45,629 nucleotides of DNA from Thiobacillus sp. (GTDB lineage: Bacteria > Pseudomonadota > Gammaproteobacteria > Burkholderiales > Thiobacillaceae), in the NCBI GenBank assembly GCA_018262815.1, contig JADFDN010000007.1, positions 1 to 45,629 of the forward strand, in the 5' to 3' direction. Positions 22,433-30,862 of the stretch are shown one piece after another; the stretch's first letter is position 1, and each line of letters starts with the position of its first letter. The notes beneath the pieces are model-generated. The model saw nothing but the letters and a program-made list of their open reading frames with translations, had not been told where the DNA came from and ran no database searches. Position numbers and translations under genes: made by a program.

Positions 22433-23338
22433 ATGGCGATCGGCTTGCGCGCACGGATGGTCCTGCTTCTGGGTGTGCTGGGCCTGGCGGGCTGCACTGC
22501 GTCCGGTCCTGCGCCGGTGAGCGATCGCGGCTCCGTGCGCATTGCGGCGGCACGTCCGGCCGCGCCGCAGATCGTGCCGTCGACCAACGGCCTGCATACC
22601 GTGCAGCGCGGCGACACCCTGTATGCCATCGCCTTTGCCAACGGCCTCGATCATCGCGAGATCGCCATCTGGAACCGGCTCGAATCGGCCGATCTGATCC
22701 TGGTCGGCCAGGTGCTGCGGCTGACGCCGCCGCCCGGCGGGGTCGAGATCAGGCCGCTCGACGACGAGCCGGCGCCAAGTGCCCGTCCGTTGGCTGAGCC
22801 CGTCGTGCTGAGCGAGCCGCAAGGGGTGTGGTTGCCGTATTCCGAGGCCAACTGGGGACGGGCGTCTGCGCCGCACCCGGTGGTCGCCGTCGCGCCGGTT
22901 GCGCCGGCACCCGCGCCTGTGCCTGTCGCGCCGCCGCCCCGGGCGCCTGACCCCGCGCCAGGCGGGGTGGTCGACAGCTGGCTGTGGCCGGCCGAAGGCA
23001 CGCTGGCCGGACGCTTTGGCGCGGCAGGCGGCAAGGGCATCGATATCGTGGGTCAGCGCCATGCGCCGGTGAAAGCCGTGGCGCCCGGCAAGGTGGTGTA
23101 CAGCGGCAGCGGCTTGCGCGGCTACGGGCGGCTGCTGATCGTCAAGCATGCCGGCGAATTCCTGTCGGCCTACGCACATAACGAAACGATCCTGGTCAAG
23201 GAAGGCGATCTGGTGACCGCCGGGCAGCGCATCGCCCTGATGGGCGACAGCGACGCCGACCGGGTGAAACTGCATTTCGAAATCCGCCGTTATGGCAAAC
23301 CGCTTGATCCCCTGACGTATCTGCCGGAGCGCTCATGA
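22433..23338 (+). CDS. nlpD: Murein hydrolase activator NlpD (LysM + M23 lipoprotein)
   Basis: Lipobox LGLAGCTA, LysM HTVQRGDTLYAIAFANGLDHREIAIWN, degenerate M23 domain; between pcm and rpoS. Confidence 0.93.
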   Translation: MAIGLRARMVLLLGVLGLAGCTASGPAPVSDRGSVRIAAARPAAPQIVPSTNGLHTVQRGDTLYAIAFANGLDHREIAIWNRLESADLILVGQVLRLTPPPGGVEIRPLDDEPAPSARPLAEPVVLSEPQGVWLPYSEANWGRASAPHPVVAVAPVAPAPAPVPVAPPPRAPDPAPGGVVDSWLWPAEGTLAGRFGAAGGKGIDIVGQRHAPVKAVAPGKVVYSGSGLRGYGRLLIVKHAGEFLSAYAHNETILVKEGDLVTAGQRIALMGDSDADRVKLHFEIRRYGKPLDPLTYLPERS

Positions 23339-24276
23339 GCCGTGAACCCAGCGACGAATCGGAAGACCTGACGCCTGACGAAAACGAAGCGGAGCAGCAT
23401 GCTGCCGATACCAACGAGGAACTGGCCTCGGCCATCCTCGACGAGCCGCAGGTCGACGTGACCCAGCTCTATCTCAACGAAATCGGCCAGGCGCCGCTGC
23501 TGACCGCGGCAGAGGAAGTCGCGCTGGCGCGGCGTACCGTGCAGGGCGATTTCGAGGCGCGCCAGACCATGATCGAGCGCAACCTGCGGCTGGTGGTCAA
23601 CATCGCCAAGCATTACGCCAACCGCGGACTGACCCTGCTCGACCTGGTGGAGGAGGGCAACCTCGGCCTGATCCACGCGCTGGAGAAATTCGATCCCGAG
23701 CGCGGCTTCCGTTTCTCGACCTACGCCACCTGGTGGATCCGCCAGAACATCGAGCGCGCGATCATGAACCAGTCGCGCACCATCCGCCTGCCGGTGCACA
23801 TCATCAAGGAACTCAACATCTACCTGCGCGCGCAGCGGCATCTGGAAACCCACGGCGTCACCGACGCCACCTCGGACGACATCGCCGCGCTGACCGGGCA
23901 TCCGGTGGAGGACGTGCGCCGCATCATGCAGCTGAACGAGCGGGTCGCCTCGCTCGATGCGCCGCTCGACGTCGATCCCACGCTGTCGCTGGGCGAGGCG
24001 ATCGCCGACGATAATGCCCACCTGCCCGACGAGATGCTGCAGCTGGAAGAAATCGAACACCACGTCCACGAATGGCTGACCCAGTTGAACGACAAGCAGC
24101 GCTGGGTGATCGAACGCCGCTTCGGCTTGAACAACTGCGAAGCCTGCACCCTGGAAGATCTGGCGCTGGAGCTGCAGGTGACGCGCGAACGCGTGCGGCA
24201 GATCCAGATGGAATCCCTGCGCATCCTGCGGCAGCTGCTGCGGCGGCGCGGCGTGTCCAAGGACGAGCTGTTCTGA
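23335..24276 (+). CDS. rpoS: RNA polymerase sigma factor RpoS
   Basis: DVTQLYLNEIGQAPLLTAAEEVALARR, EKFDPERGFRFSTYATWWIRQNIERAIMNQSRTIRLPVH; surE-pcm-nlpD-rpoS order. Confidence 0.97.
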   Translation: MSREPSDESEDLTPDENEAEQHAADTNEELASAILDEPQVDVTQLYLNEIGQAPLLTAAEEVALARRTVQGDFEARQTMIERNLRLVVNIAKHYANRGLTLLDLVEEGNLGLIHALEKFDPERGFRFSTYATWWIRQNIERAIMNQSRTIRLPVHIIKELNIYLRAQRHLETHGVTDATSDDIAALTGHPVEDVRRIMQLNERVASLDAPLDVDPTLSLGEAIADDNAHLPDEMLQLEEIEHHVHEWLTQLNDKQRWVIERRFGLNNCEACTLEDLALELQVTRERVRQIQMESLRILRQLLRRRGVSKDELF

Positions 24277-24298
24277 CCCCGATGCGGGTGCGGGTGCC

Positions 24299-24955
24299 AT
24301 GATCGACTGGTCGACCATCGACACCGTCTTCCTCGACATGGACGGCACCCTGCTCGATCTTCACTTCGACAATCATTTCTGGCGCGAGCACATGCCGCGC
24401 CGCTATGCCGAATACCACGGGCTCGACGAGGCGGTGGCGCGCGCCCACCTCGACCAGCACTACGAACGCCACGCCGGCACGCTCAACTGGTACTGCCTGG
24501 ATTTCTGGAGCAGCGAACTGGCGCTCGACATCGTGCAGCTGAAGGAAGAGGTCGTGCACCTGATCGCGGTGCGCCCCGACGTGCCGGCCTTCCTGCAGGC
24601 GCTGCGCGCGTCGGGACGCCGCGTGGTGATGGTGACCAATGCCCACCCCAAAAGTCTCGGCCTGAAAATGCGCGAAACCGGGATCGAAACCTGGTTCGAC
24701 GCGCTGATCTCATCCCATCAGGTCGGCCTGCCCAAGGAGCATCCGGATTTCTGGCAGGGCCTGCAGGCGATCGAGCCGTTCGACAGGACGCGCACCCTGT
24801 TCGTCGACGACAGCCTGCCGGTGCTGGAGAGCGCCCGGGCCTACGGCATTTCCCAGCTGCTGGCGGTGTGCAACCCGGATTCGCGGCAGCCGCACAAGGA
24901 TTGCGGGGCGTTTCAGGGGATTACGAGTTTTGAGCAGGTGATGCCGGGGGGGTGA
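24299..24955 (+). CDS. yrfG: HAD-family GMP/IMP nucleotidase (YrfG-like)
   Basis: DTVFLDMDGTLLDLHFDNHFWREHMPRRYA, VMVTNAHPKSL, LFVDDSLPVLESARAYGI. Confidence 0.88.
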   Translation: MIDWSTIDTVFLDMDGTLLDLHFDNHFWREHMPRRYAEYHGLDEAVARAHLDQHYERHAGTLNWYCLDFWSSELALDIVQLKEEVVHLIAVRPDVPAFLQALRASGRRVVMVTNAHPKSLGLKMRETGIETWFDALISSHQVGLPKEHPDFWQGLQAIEPFDRTRTLFVDDSLPVLESARAYGISQLLAVCNPDSRQPHKDCGAFQGITSFEQVMPGG

Positions 24956-25001
24956 GCTGTCGTTGCGAGGGGCTTAGCGCTGAAGTACCAGTCTTTGGTT
25001 T

Positions 25002-25674
25002 GGCGCGGAGCACGTCCGAGTAGTTGGTTTTTCGCGGGGCTGCTGACCGTTGGCCGGGGGTAGCCCGGCAGCTAGTCACTTTTTTTGTCTCGCCAAGAAA
25101 AGTAACCAAAAGAAGGCGACCCCGACAGTCCCGAATTCCCGAAGATCAAGCGCGTCGGTCGGGCGGCAAAGAACTCGCCCCGCCTTTGATGTTTTTAATT
25201 GGATTGTTGTGGACGGGGCTCAAACACCTTTGCCGCTGATCCACCCGACGCACTTGATCTTCGGCGGGTCTGTAAGGGGAAGAAGGTCAAAATCAGTTTG
25301 CCAATGGGCTGCCGTCGCGAACCGGATCAGGGCTTCGCAGTAAAGCCACCCAATTACACAGACTGCCGCGTCATCACCGACCTGATTTTGACTTTCAGCC
25401 CCTCTCAGTCCCGCCGGAAATCGAGTCTGCCGGGCGGATCAGCGGCAAAGGTGTCTGAGCCCCGCTCACCTTCGAATTCCTGCAAAAGCGGGGCGAGTTC
25501 TTTGCCGCCCGCCCGGCAGGCTCGATTTCCGGGGTTTCGGGGATGAGCGGGGTCGCTTTTTCTTTGGTTACTTTCTTTTGGCGAGACAAAAGAAAGTGAC
25601 TAGCCGCCGGGCTACCCCCGGCCAACGGTCAGCGGTCCCGCAAAGCCAGTAACTACTCAGTGTTGCTCCGCGCC
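25002..25674. repeat. Large foldback element: two ~295-bp imperfect inverted copies (25002-25296 and 25382-25674) around an ~85-bp spacer
   Basis: Reverse complement of 25382-25674 aligns along its whole length to 25002-25296 (e.g. shared CTGACCGTTGGCCGGGGGTAGCCCGGC, GGCGGCAAAGAACTCGCCCCGC, ACACCTTTGCCGCTGATCC). Confidence 0.92.
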
Positions 25675-27609
25675 TACGTCATGCGCCGCAAAAAACCGCT
25701 CCACCACCTCCAGCTTCCGCGTCCGCGTCATCGCCGGCAGCGCATTCAACAACAAGCGCCCATACGGCTTATCCGCCAGCCGCGTATCGCAGATCATCAG
25801 CACCCCGCGATCCGTCTCGGTGCGGATCAGCCGCCCCGCCCCCTGCTTGAGGCTGATCGCCGCATGCGGCAACTGGTAATCCATGAACGGCTTGCCGCCG
25901 TTCTTTTCGGACTGGGCGATGCGCGCAGCGACGACCGGATCGTCCGGCGGCTGGAACGGCAGCTTGTCGATGATGACGACCGACAGCACGTCGCCAGGCA
26001 TGTCGACGCCTTCCCAGAAGCTCTGGCTGCCAAGCAGGACGGCGTTGCCTGCTTTCTGGAAGCGGGAAAGCAGTTCGTTCTTCGGCGCGTCGCCCTGCAC
26101 CAGCAGCGGATACTCCCAGCCGCGAAACTTGAAGGCGTCGGTCAAGAGGCCACGCGCCTTGTCCAGCGCGCGCAGGCTGGTGAACAGGATGAACGCGCGC
26201 CCCTGGCTGATTTCCAGAACTGGAAGCGCGGCTTCCACGACGGCTTCGGTAAACTCGGGAGAATTGGGCGCGGGAAGTTGCTGAGGGACGTAAAGCACAC
26301 CCTGGCGCGGGTAGTCGAAGGGACTGTCGACGCACAGGGTTTCCGCCTCATCGATTCCGAGTCGGGTTTTCAGATGGCTGAAGTCGCCCCCGACCGAAAG
26401 CGTGGCCGAGGTGAGAATCCAAGCCTGCGCGCGTTCGGAGAGCCTGGCGCCGAACATCGCGCCGACGGACAGCGGCGTCGCATGCAGCAGCAATGAGCTC
26501 AGCGTGGTTTCGAGCCAGCGCACGCGCGGATGCTCAGGATCGTCATCGCGTTGCCAGCTGGCCAGCGTGGCCTGCACCGCCTGCGCGCGCTCGAAACAGT
26601 TCTTCAGATCCGCGTCGCGCTCGGCCTGGGTTTCCAGCAGTTTCGCCGTTTCATCCAGCGCCGCGCTCAGCCTCTTCAGCGCGTCCGGCCATTTATCGTA
26701 GCGCGCGAGTTCCGCAGCGGTCGCCTTGACCGGATTCTGCGGAAACGCCAGGCGCAGATCCCGCGCGGCCTTGGTGAGGTCTTCGGCGGCCCGGCGCAGG
26801 GCGGGGAAGTCGCCTGCCTTCACCGCCGCCAGCCGCTTGGTGTCACCGGCCAGATCGAGCAGCTGCGCGACGGACAGGTTTTCGCCGAAAAACTGCGCGG
26901 CGGTTTCGGCAAGCTGATGCGCCTCGTCGAGGATCACGGTGTTGCAGGCGGGCAGCAGTTCGGCGACGCCTTCGTCCTTCAGCCACAGGTCGGCGAAGAA
27001 CAGATGGTGGTTGACCACCACGACTTCCGCGTCGAGCGCGTTCTTGCGCGCAGCCATGACGAAGCAGTCCTTGTAGTGGCTGCACTCGCTGCCGAGACAG
27101 GTATCGCGGCTGGAGACGGCGTAGAGCCAGGCGGTGGCATCCTCGGGAATGCCTTCGGCCTCGGCGCGGTCGCCGCTGGTGCTGGTTTCGGCGAAGCGGG
27201 CGATCTTCTGCAGCCACGCGGCATCGTCGCGGTTTGCGAAGCGTCCGTCGCTCAAATTGCGCTGCAGGTGGTGATGGCAGACGTAGTTTGCGCGCCCCTT
27301 CAGCAGCGCAACCTTGACCGGCGACTTCAATGCGCGCCGTGCGGCTGGCAGGTCGCGATGGAACAGCTGGTCCTGCAGCGCCTTGGTGCCGGTCGAGATC
27401 ACCACCTTGCCGCCCGACAGCAGCGCGGGAATCAGATAGGCCAGGGTCTTGCCGGTGCCGGTGCCGGCTTCGGCCAGCAGCACGCTGTTGTCGGCGACCG
27501 CACGCTCGACCGCCTCGGCCATGGCCAACTGCTGCGGCCGGGCGCGCCAGCCTGGCAGCACCGCGGCGCACGCCCCATCGGGGGAAAATATGTGTTTCAG
27601 ATCAAACAT
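25657..27609 (-). CDS. dinG: ATP-dependent DNA helicase DinG/YoaA family
   Basis: LLAEAGTGTGKTLAYLIPALL, FeS-cysteine region CHHHLQ...CLGSECSHYKDC, VILDEAHQL, GSQSFWEGVDMPGD, QGAGRLIRTETDRG; start taken at MFDLKH. Confidence 0.92.
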   Translation of the reverse strand: MFDLKHIFSPDGACAAVLPGWRARPQQLAMAEAVERAVADNSVLLAEAGTGTGKTLAYLIPALLSGGKVVISTGTKALQDQLFHRDLPAARRALKSPVKVALLKGRANYVCHHHLQRNLSDGRFANRDDAAWLQKIARFAETSTSGDRAEAEGIPEDATAWLYAVSSRDTCLGSECSHYKDCFVMAARKNALDAEVVVVNHHLFFADLWLKDEGVAELLPACNTVILDEAHQLAETAAQFFGENLSVAQLLDLAGDTKRLAAVKAGDFPALRRAAEDLTKAARDLRLAFPQNPVKATAAELARYDKWPDALKRLSAALDETAKLLETQAERDADLKNCFERAQAVQATLASWQRDDDPEHPRVRWLETTLSSLLLHATPLSVGAMFGARLSERAQAWILTSATLSVGGDFSHLKTRLGIDEAETLCVDSPFDYPRQGVLYVPQQLPAPNSPEFTEAVVEAALPVLEISQGRAFILFTSLRALDKARGLLTDAFKFRGWEYPLLVQGDAPKNELLSRFQKAGNAVLLGSQSFWEGVDMPGDVLSVVIIDKLPFQPPDDPVVAARIAQSEKNGGKPFMDYQLPHAAISLKQGAGRLIRTETDRGVLMICDTRLADKPYGRLLLNALPAMTRTRKLEVVERFFAAHDVGAEQH

Positions 27610-27728
27610 TTTTGGACCAGATTTCGAGTCGGAGTGTACCATTCGGTCAAACAGCCCCGACGGTTCTTGTTTCAAGTTTGCCAAGCTATCTGACGTTAGT
27701 TCTATCGATTTCGCTTTTCGGCCTTCTC

Positions 27729-28583
27729 ATGCGCGCTTACCTGTTCTGCCTGCTGTTATCCGTATTTTCAGCAGCCGCTCACGCGGCCACCGTCGAGCAG
27801 GAGATGCGCCCCGGGATCCGAGCGAGTGCCGGATACCTGGTCGGCGAACGCAGCAAACCCGCCGTGCTGTTGCTGCACGGTTTCTTGCAGACGCGCGAAT
27901 TCCCTACCGTTGCCACGCTGGCCCGCGGCCTGCACGATACAGGCTATACGGTGCTGTCCCCCACGCTCAGCCTCAGCATCCCCAACCGGACGCAAAGCCT
28001 GGCCTGCGAGGCGGTGCACAAGCACAGCCTGGATGACGACATCGCGGAGATCGGCCGCTGGGTGAACTGGCTGAAATCGCGAGGCCACCGTTCCATCGTG
28101 CTGGTCGGCCACAGTTATGGCAGCCTGCAACTGCTGGCCTATCTGTCGCGCAAGCCGGATGCAGCCGTAACAGGCTACATCGGCGCTTCGCTGGTCGAGG
28201 CCCAGATCGGCACCAGCGCGCGACCCGAACTGATCGCGAAACTGGAAGACCGCATCCAGAACAGGCAGCGTGCGCTGTTCACCCACTCCCTGTCGTTCTG
28301 CAGGAAATACCCCTCGACGCCCGAAGGCCTGCTGTCCTACGTACGCTGGGATCAGGCCCGCGTGCTGGCGGCCTTGAGGCAATCGCCGGTCGAAGCGAGG
28401 CTCATCATGGGGGATGCCGACACCATGCTGGGAGGCGGCTGGCTCCAGGCCCTGCAGCATGTCCAGACGCCCATGGTGGTCGTGAAAGGCGCCAACCACT
28501 TCATGGATGGCGAACATGAATTCGATCTGCTGGATCACACGCTCAATTTCCTGGCAACCCTCCAGCAGGGTCCTTCCCGATGA
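27729..28583 (+). CDS. Secreted alpha/beta hydrolase
   Basis: Signal peptide MRAYLFCLLLSVFSAAAHA; VLLLHGFLQTREF; IVLVGHSYGSLQLL. Confidence 0.78.
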   Translation: MRAYLFCLLLSVFSAAAHAATVEQEMRPGIRASAGYLVGERSKPAVLLLHGFLQTREFPTVATLARGLHDTGYTVLSPTLSLSIPNRTQSLACEAVHKHSLDDDIAEIGRWVNWLKSRGHRSIVLVGHSYGSLQLLAYLSRKPDAAVTGYIGASLVEAQIGTSARPELIAKLEDRIQNRQRALFTHSLSFCRKYPSTPEGLLSYVRWDQARVLAALRQSPVEARLIMGDADTMLGGGWLQALQHVQTPMVVVKGANHFMDGEHEFDLLDHTLNFLATLQQGPSR

Positions 28584-30853
28584 AGTTTCCTGACACGATA
28601 CCCATCAGGCACATCGCGCTCGCCTTCATCACCGGGCTGATGGTTCTGGTGAGCCTGATCGGGGGCTTTGCCGCCTATCAGACGCGGGCGGTCACGCAAA
28701 GCCTGGAACGACAGAATCAGGCCGCGGTACGTTCCGAACTGACTGCTGCGGTCCAGCGTCTGCTGAGCCGGACCGAAGAGCAGGGCGCCAATCTGGCGTA
28801 CTGGGACGAAACCCGGCAACAACTGGTGCTGCCTGAGTACTACCCCTACTGGCGGGACCAGCGAGTATATGAAAGCGGCATTCTGCCCGGCCGCCTGGTG
28901 CGGACAGCGCTCTACACCCGTACCGGCACGCCGCTTGAACCCAATCCCGAAAACAAGCCGATGCCTGACCGCCTGCCTGCCGGCATCTCGCCTCACCAGC
29001 CTTTCAGCTGGCTCGCAAGGGAAGCCGCGACGATTGCGCTGTACCACACGTTTCCGATATACAACGACGAACAGCGGCAGATCCTGCTCGGCCACGGGCT
29101 GATCCGGCTCGACTTCATGCCGGCCCTGCTGCAGCAGGATTCGCTCCACTTCACCGACAGTTCCAGCGTCACGCTGGACCTCAAGCCAGGTGAAATGCTG
29201 CTCGTGCCCGACCTGCTTTCACGCCTGAACTTCAGCGCCCGCCCCGACCCCGACCAGCTGCGCTTCCAGTCCATCCTGTCGCGCACCCTGCTCGCGCTGT
29301 TTGTGCTTCTGGTCGCGGCGTCGCTACTGGGATTCGTGGTGTACAACCGCCTGCTGGTGCGCCCCCTGGGACGGCTGTCGCAGGACATCGATGCCATGCA
29401 GCACGGTCGCTTCAGCCCCCATCCGTCGCGTTCGCAAGCCATGCACATCAGCGAGCTGGAAAACATCCGGCGTTCGCTGTACGACTACCAGTTGCAGCTG
29501 CGCGAGCTGCACGGCTCGCTCGAGCACCAGAACCGCGAATTCCATTCGCAGGCGCGCCAGGACGCGCTCACCGGCTGTCACAACCGGCGCGCTTACGAGG
29601 AAGACTGGGAGAATTTCCGCCATGAACTGAAAACGTCGCCGCAGGGCGTGGCGTTCCTGCTGTTCGACTGCGACCGCTTCAAGACCATCAACGACACCTA
29701 CGGCCATGCCAAGGGCGACCGCGTACTCAGCATCATCGCCGATGCCCTGGTGATGGCACTGCGCGCCAACGATCGCCTGTACCGCCTCGGCGGCGACGAA
29801 TTCGCGACCTTCCTGTCGCGTACCACGCCCGCCCAGGCCAAGCAGATCGCGCAGCGCTGCCAGAGCCTGCTCGAAGCCTCGTCATTCACCGATCTGGGAA
29901 TCAGCGAACCGGTCGGCATCAGCATCGGCATCGCGTTCTGCGCAGCCGATCAGCTCGATCAGGTCGATGATCTGCCCAAGCAGGCCGATATTGCGATGTA
30001 TACCGCCAAGCAGCCCGGCCGCACCCGCATCGCGCTGTATGGTGAGGACACCGAACGGGCCTCGCAGACCCTGGTGGCAAGCCGCGAAACCAGCGCCCTG
30101 TTCCAGGCCCTGGCCACCCCCGGCATGATCGAGCTGCACTACCAGTCCATCCACAGTCTGCCCGGCCGCAAGGTGGGGTATTACGAGGCACTGGCGCGCA
30201 TCCGCTATCGCGATAGCCTGATCATGCCGGATGCGTTCCTGCCGGTCGTCAGCAGCCGCCGTCTGGAGACCGAATTCGACCTCGCCGTGCTGCATCAGGT
30301 CGACACCGACCTGTCGTCGGGCCAGGTGCCCGAGGGAATCGGCGTCTCGATCAACCTGTCCGCCCAGAGCATTTCGCGTCCCGAAATCGTGTCCTTCCTG
30401 CTGGAGTTGTCGCGGCACAACACGCTCCACCCGCTGATGCTGGAAATCACCGAAACGTCGCTCATCACGCAAATGGTCGAGGTGCGCACCTATCTCGATC
30501 TGCTGCGCACCGTGAACTATCGCATCGCGATGGACGATTTCGGAACCGGCTATTCGCCGTTGCGCTACCTGGTGGATTTGCCGGTCGACGTGGTCAAGTT
30601 CGACATCTCGCTGGTCAACAAGCTGGGGCAGGACGACCGCGCCGGCCAGGTGGTGGCCGACTTCGCCCGCATGATGAGCGACGCGGGGTATGTGCTGGTC
30701 GCCGAAGGGGTGGAAACCGATGCCGTGCTGAACAAGGTCGAAAGCCTGGGCATTGCGCACGTGCAGGGTTATTTGTTGAGCATGCCCGTCCCGCTGGCGG
30801 AACTGGCTTCCGCCCTCTCTACCCGGGACACCGGTCTCACCTGCAGCGCTTGA
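28580..30853 (+). CDS. Membrane diguanylate cyclase/phosphodiesterase (CHASE4-like sensor, HAMP, GGDEF, EAL)
   Basis: RLGGDEFATFLSR (GGDEF intact), YYEALARIRY (EAL intact), two TM segments flanking an extracellular region. Confidence 0.92.
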   Translation: MKFPDTIPIRHIALAFITGLMVLVSLIGGFAAYQTRAVTQSLERQNQAAVRSELTAAVQRLLSRTEEQGANLAYWDETRQQLVLPEYYPYWRDQRVYESGILPGRLVRTALYTRTGTPLEPNPENKPMPDRLPAGISPHQPFSWLAREAATIALYHTFPIYNDEQRQILLGHGLIRLDFMPALLQQDSLHFTDSSSVTLDLKPGEMLLVPDLLSRLNFSARPDPDQLRFQSILSRTLLALFVLLVAASLLGFVVYNRLLVRPLGRLSQDIDAMQHGRFSPHPSRSQAMHISELENIRRSLYDYQLQLRELHGSLEHQNREFHSQARQDALTGCHNRRAYEEDWENFRHELKTSPQGVAFLLFDCDRFKTINDTYGHAKGDRVLSIIADALVMALRANDRLYRLGGDEFATFLSRTTPAQAKQIAQRCQSLLEASSFTDLGISEPVGISIGIAFCAADQLDQVDDLPKQADIAMYTAKQPGRTRIALYGEDTERASQTLVASRETSALFQALATPGMIELHYQSIHSLPGRKVGYYEALARIRYRDSLIMPDAFLPVVSSRRLETEFDLAVLHQVDTDLSSGQVPEGIGVSINLSAQSISRPEIVSFLLELSRHNTLHPLMLEITETSLITQMVEVRTYLDLLRTVNYRIAMDDFGTGYSPLRYLVDLPVDVVKFDISLVNKLGQDDRAGQVVADFARMMSDAGYVLVAEGVETDAVLNKVESLGIAHVQGYLLSMPVPLAELASALSTRDTGLTCSA

Positions 30854-30862
30854 CGCCGGGCA

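Noticed and set aside
25024-25625. Short ORFs (e.g. MAGGSPAASHFLLSRQKKVTKEKATP...)
   Set aside because: They are translations of the inverted-repeat element; the compensatory stem changes and inverted duplication argue for structure, not coding.
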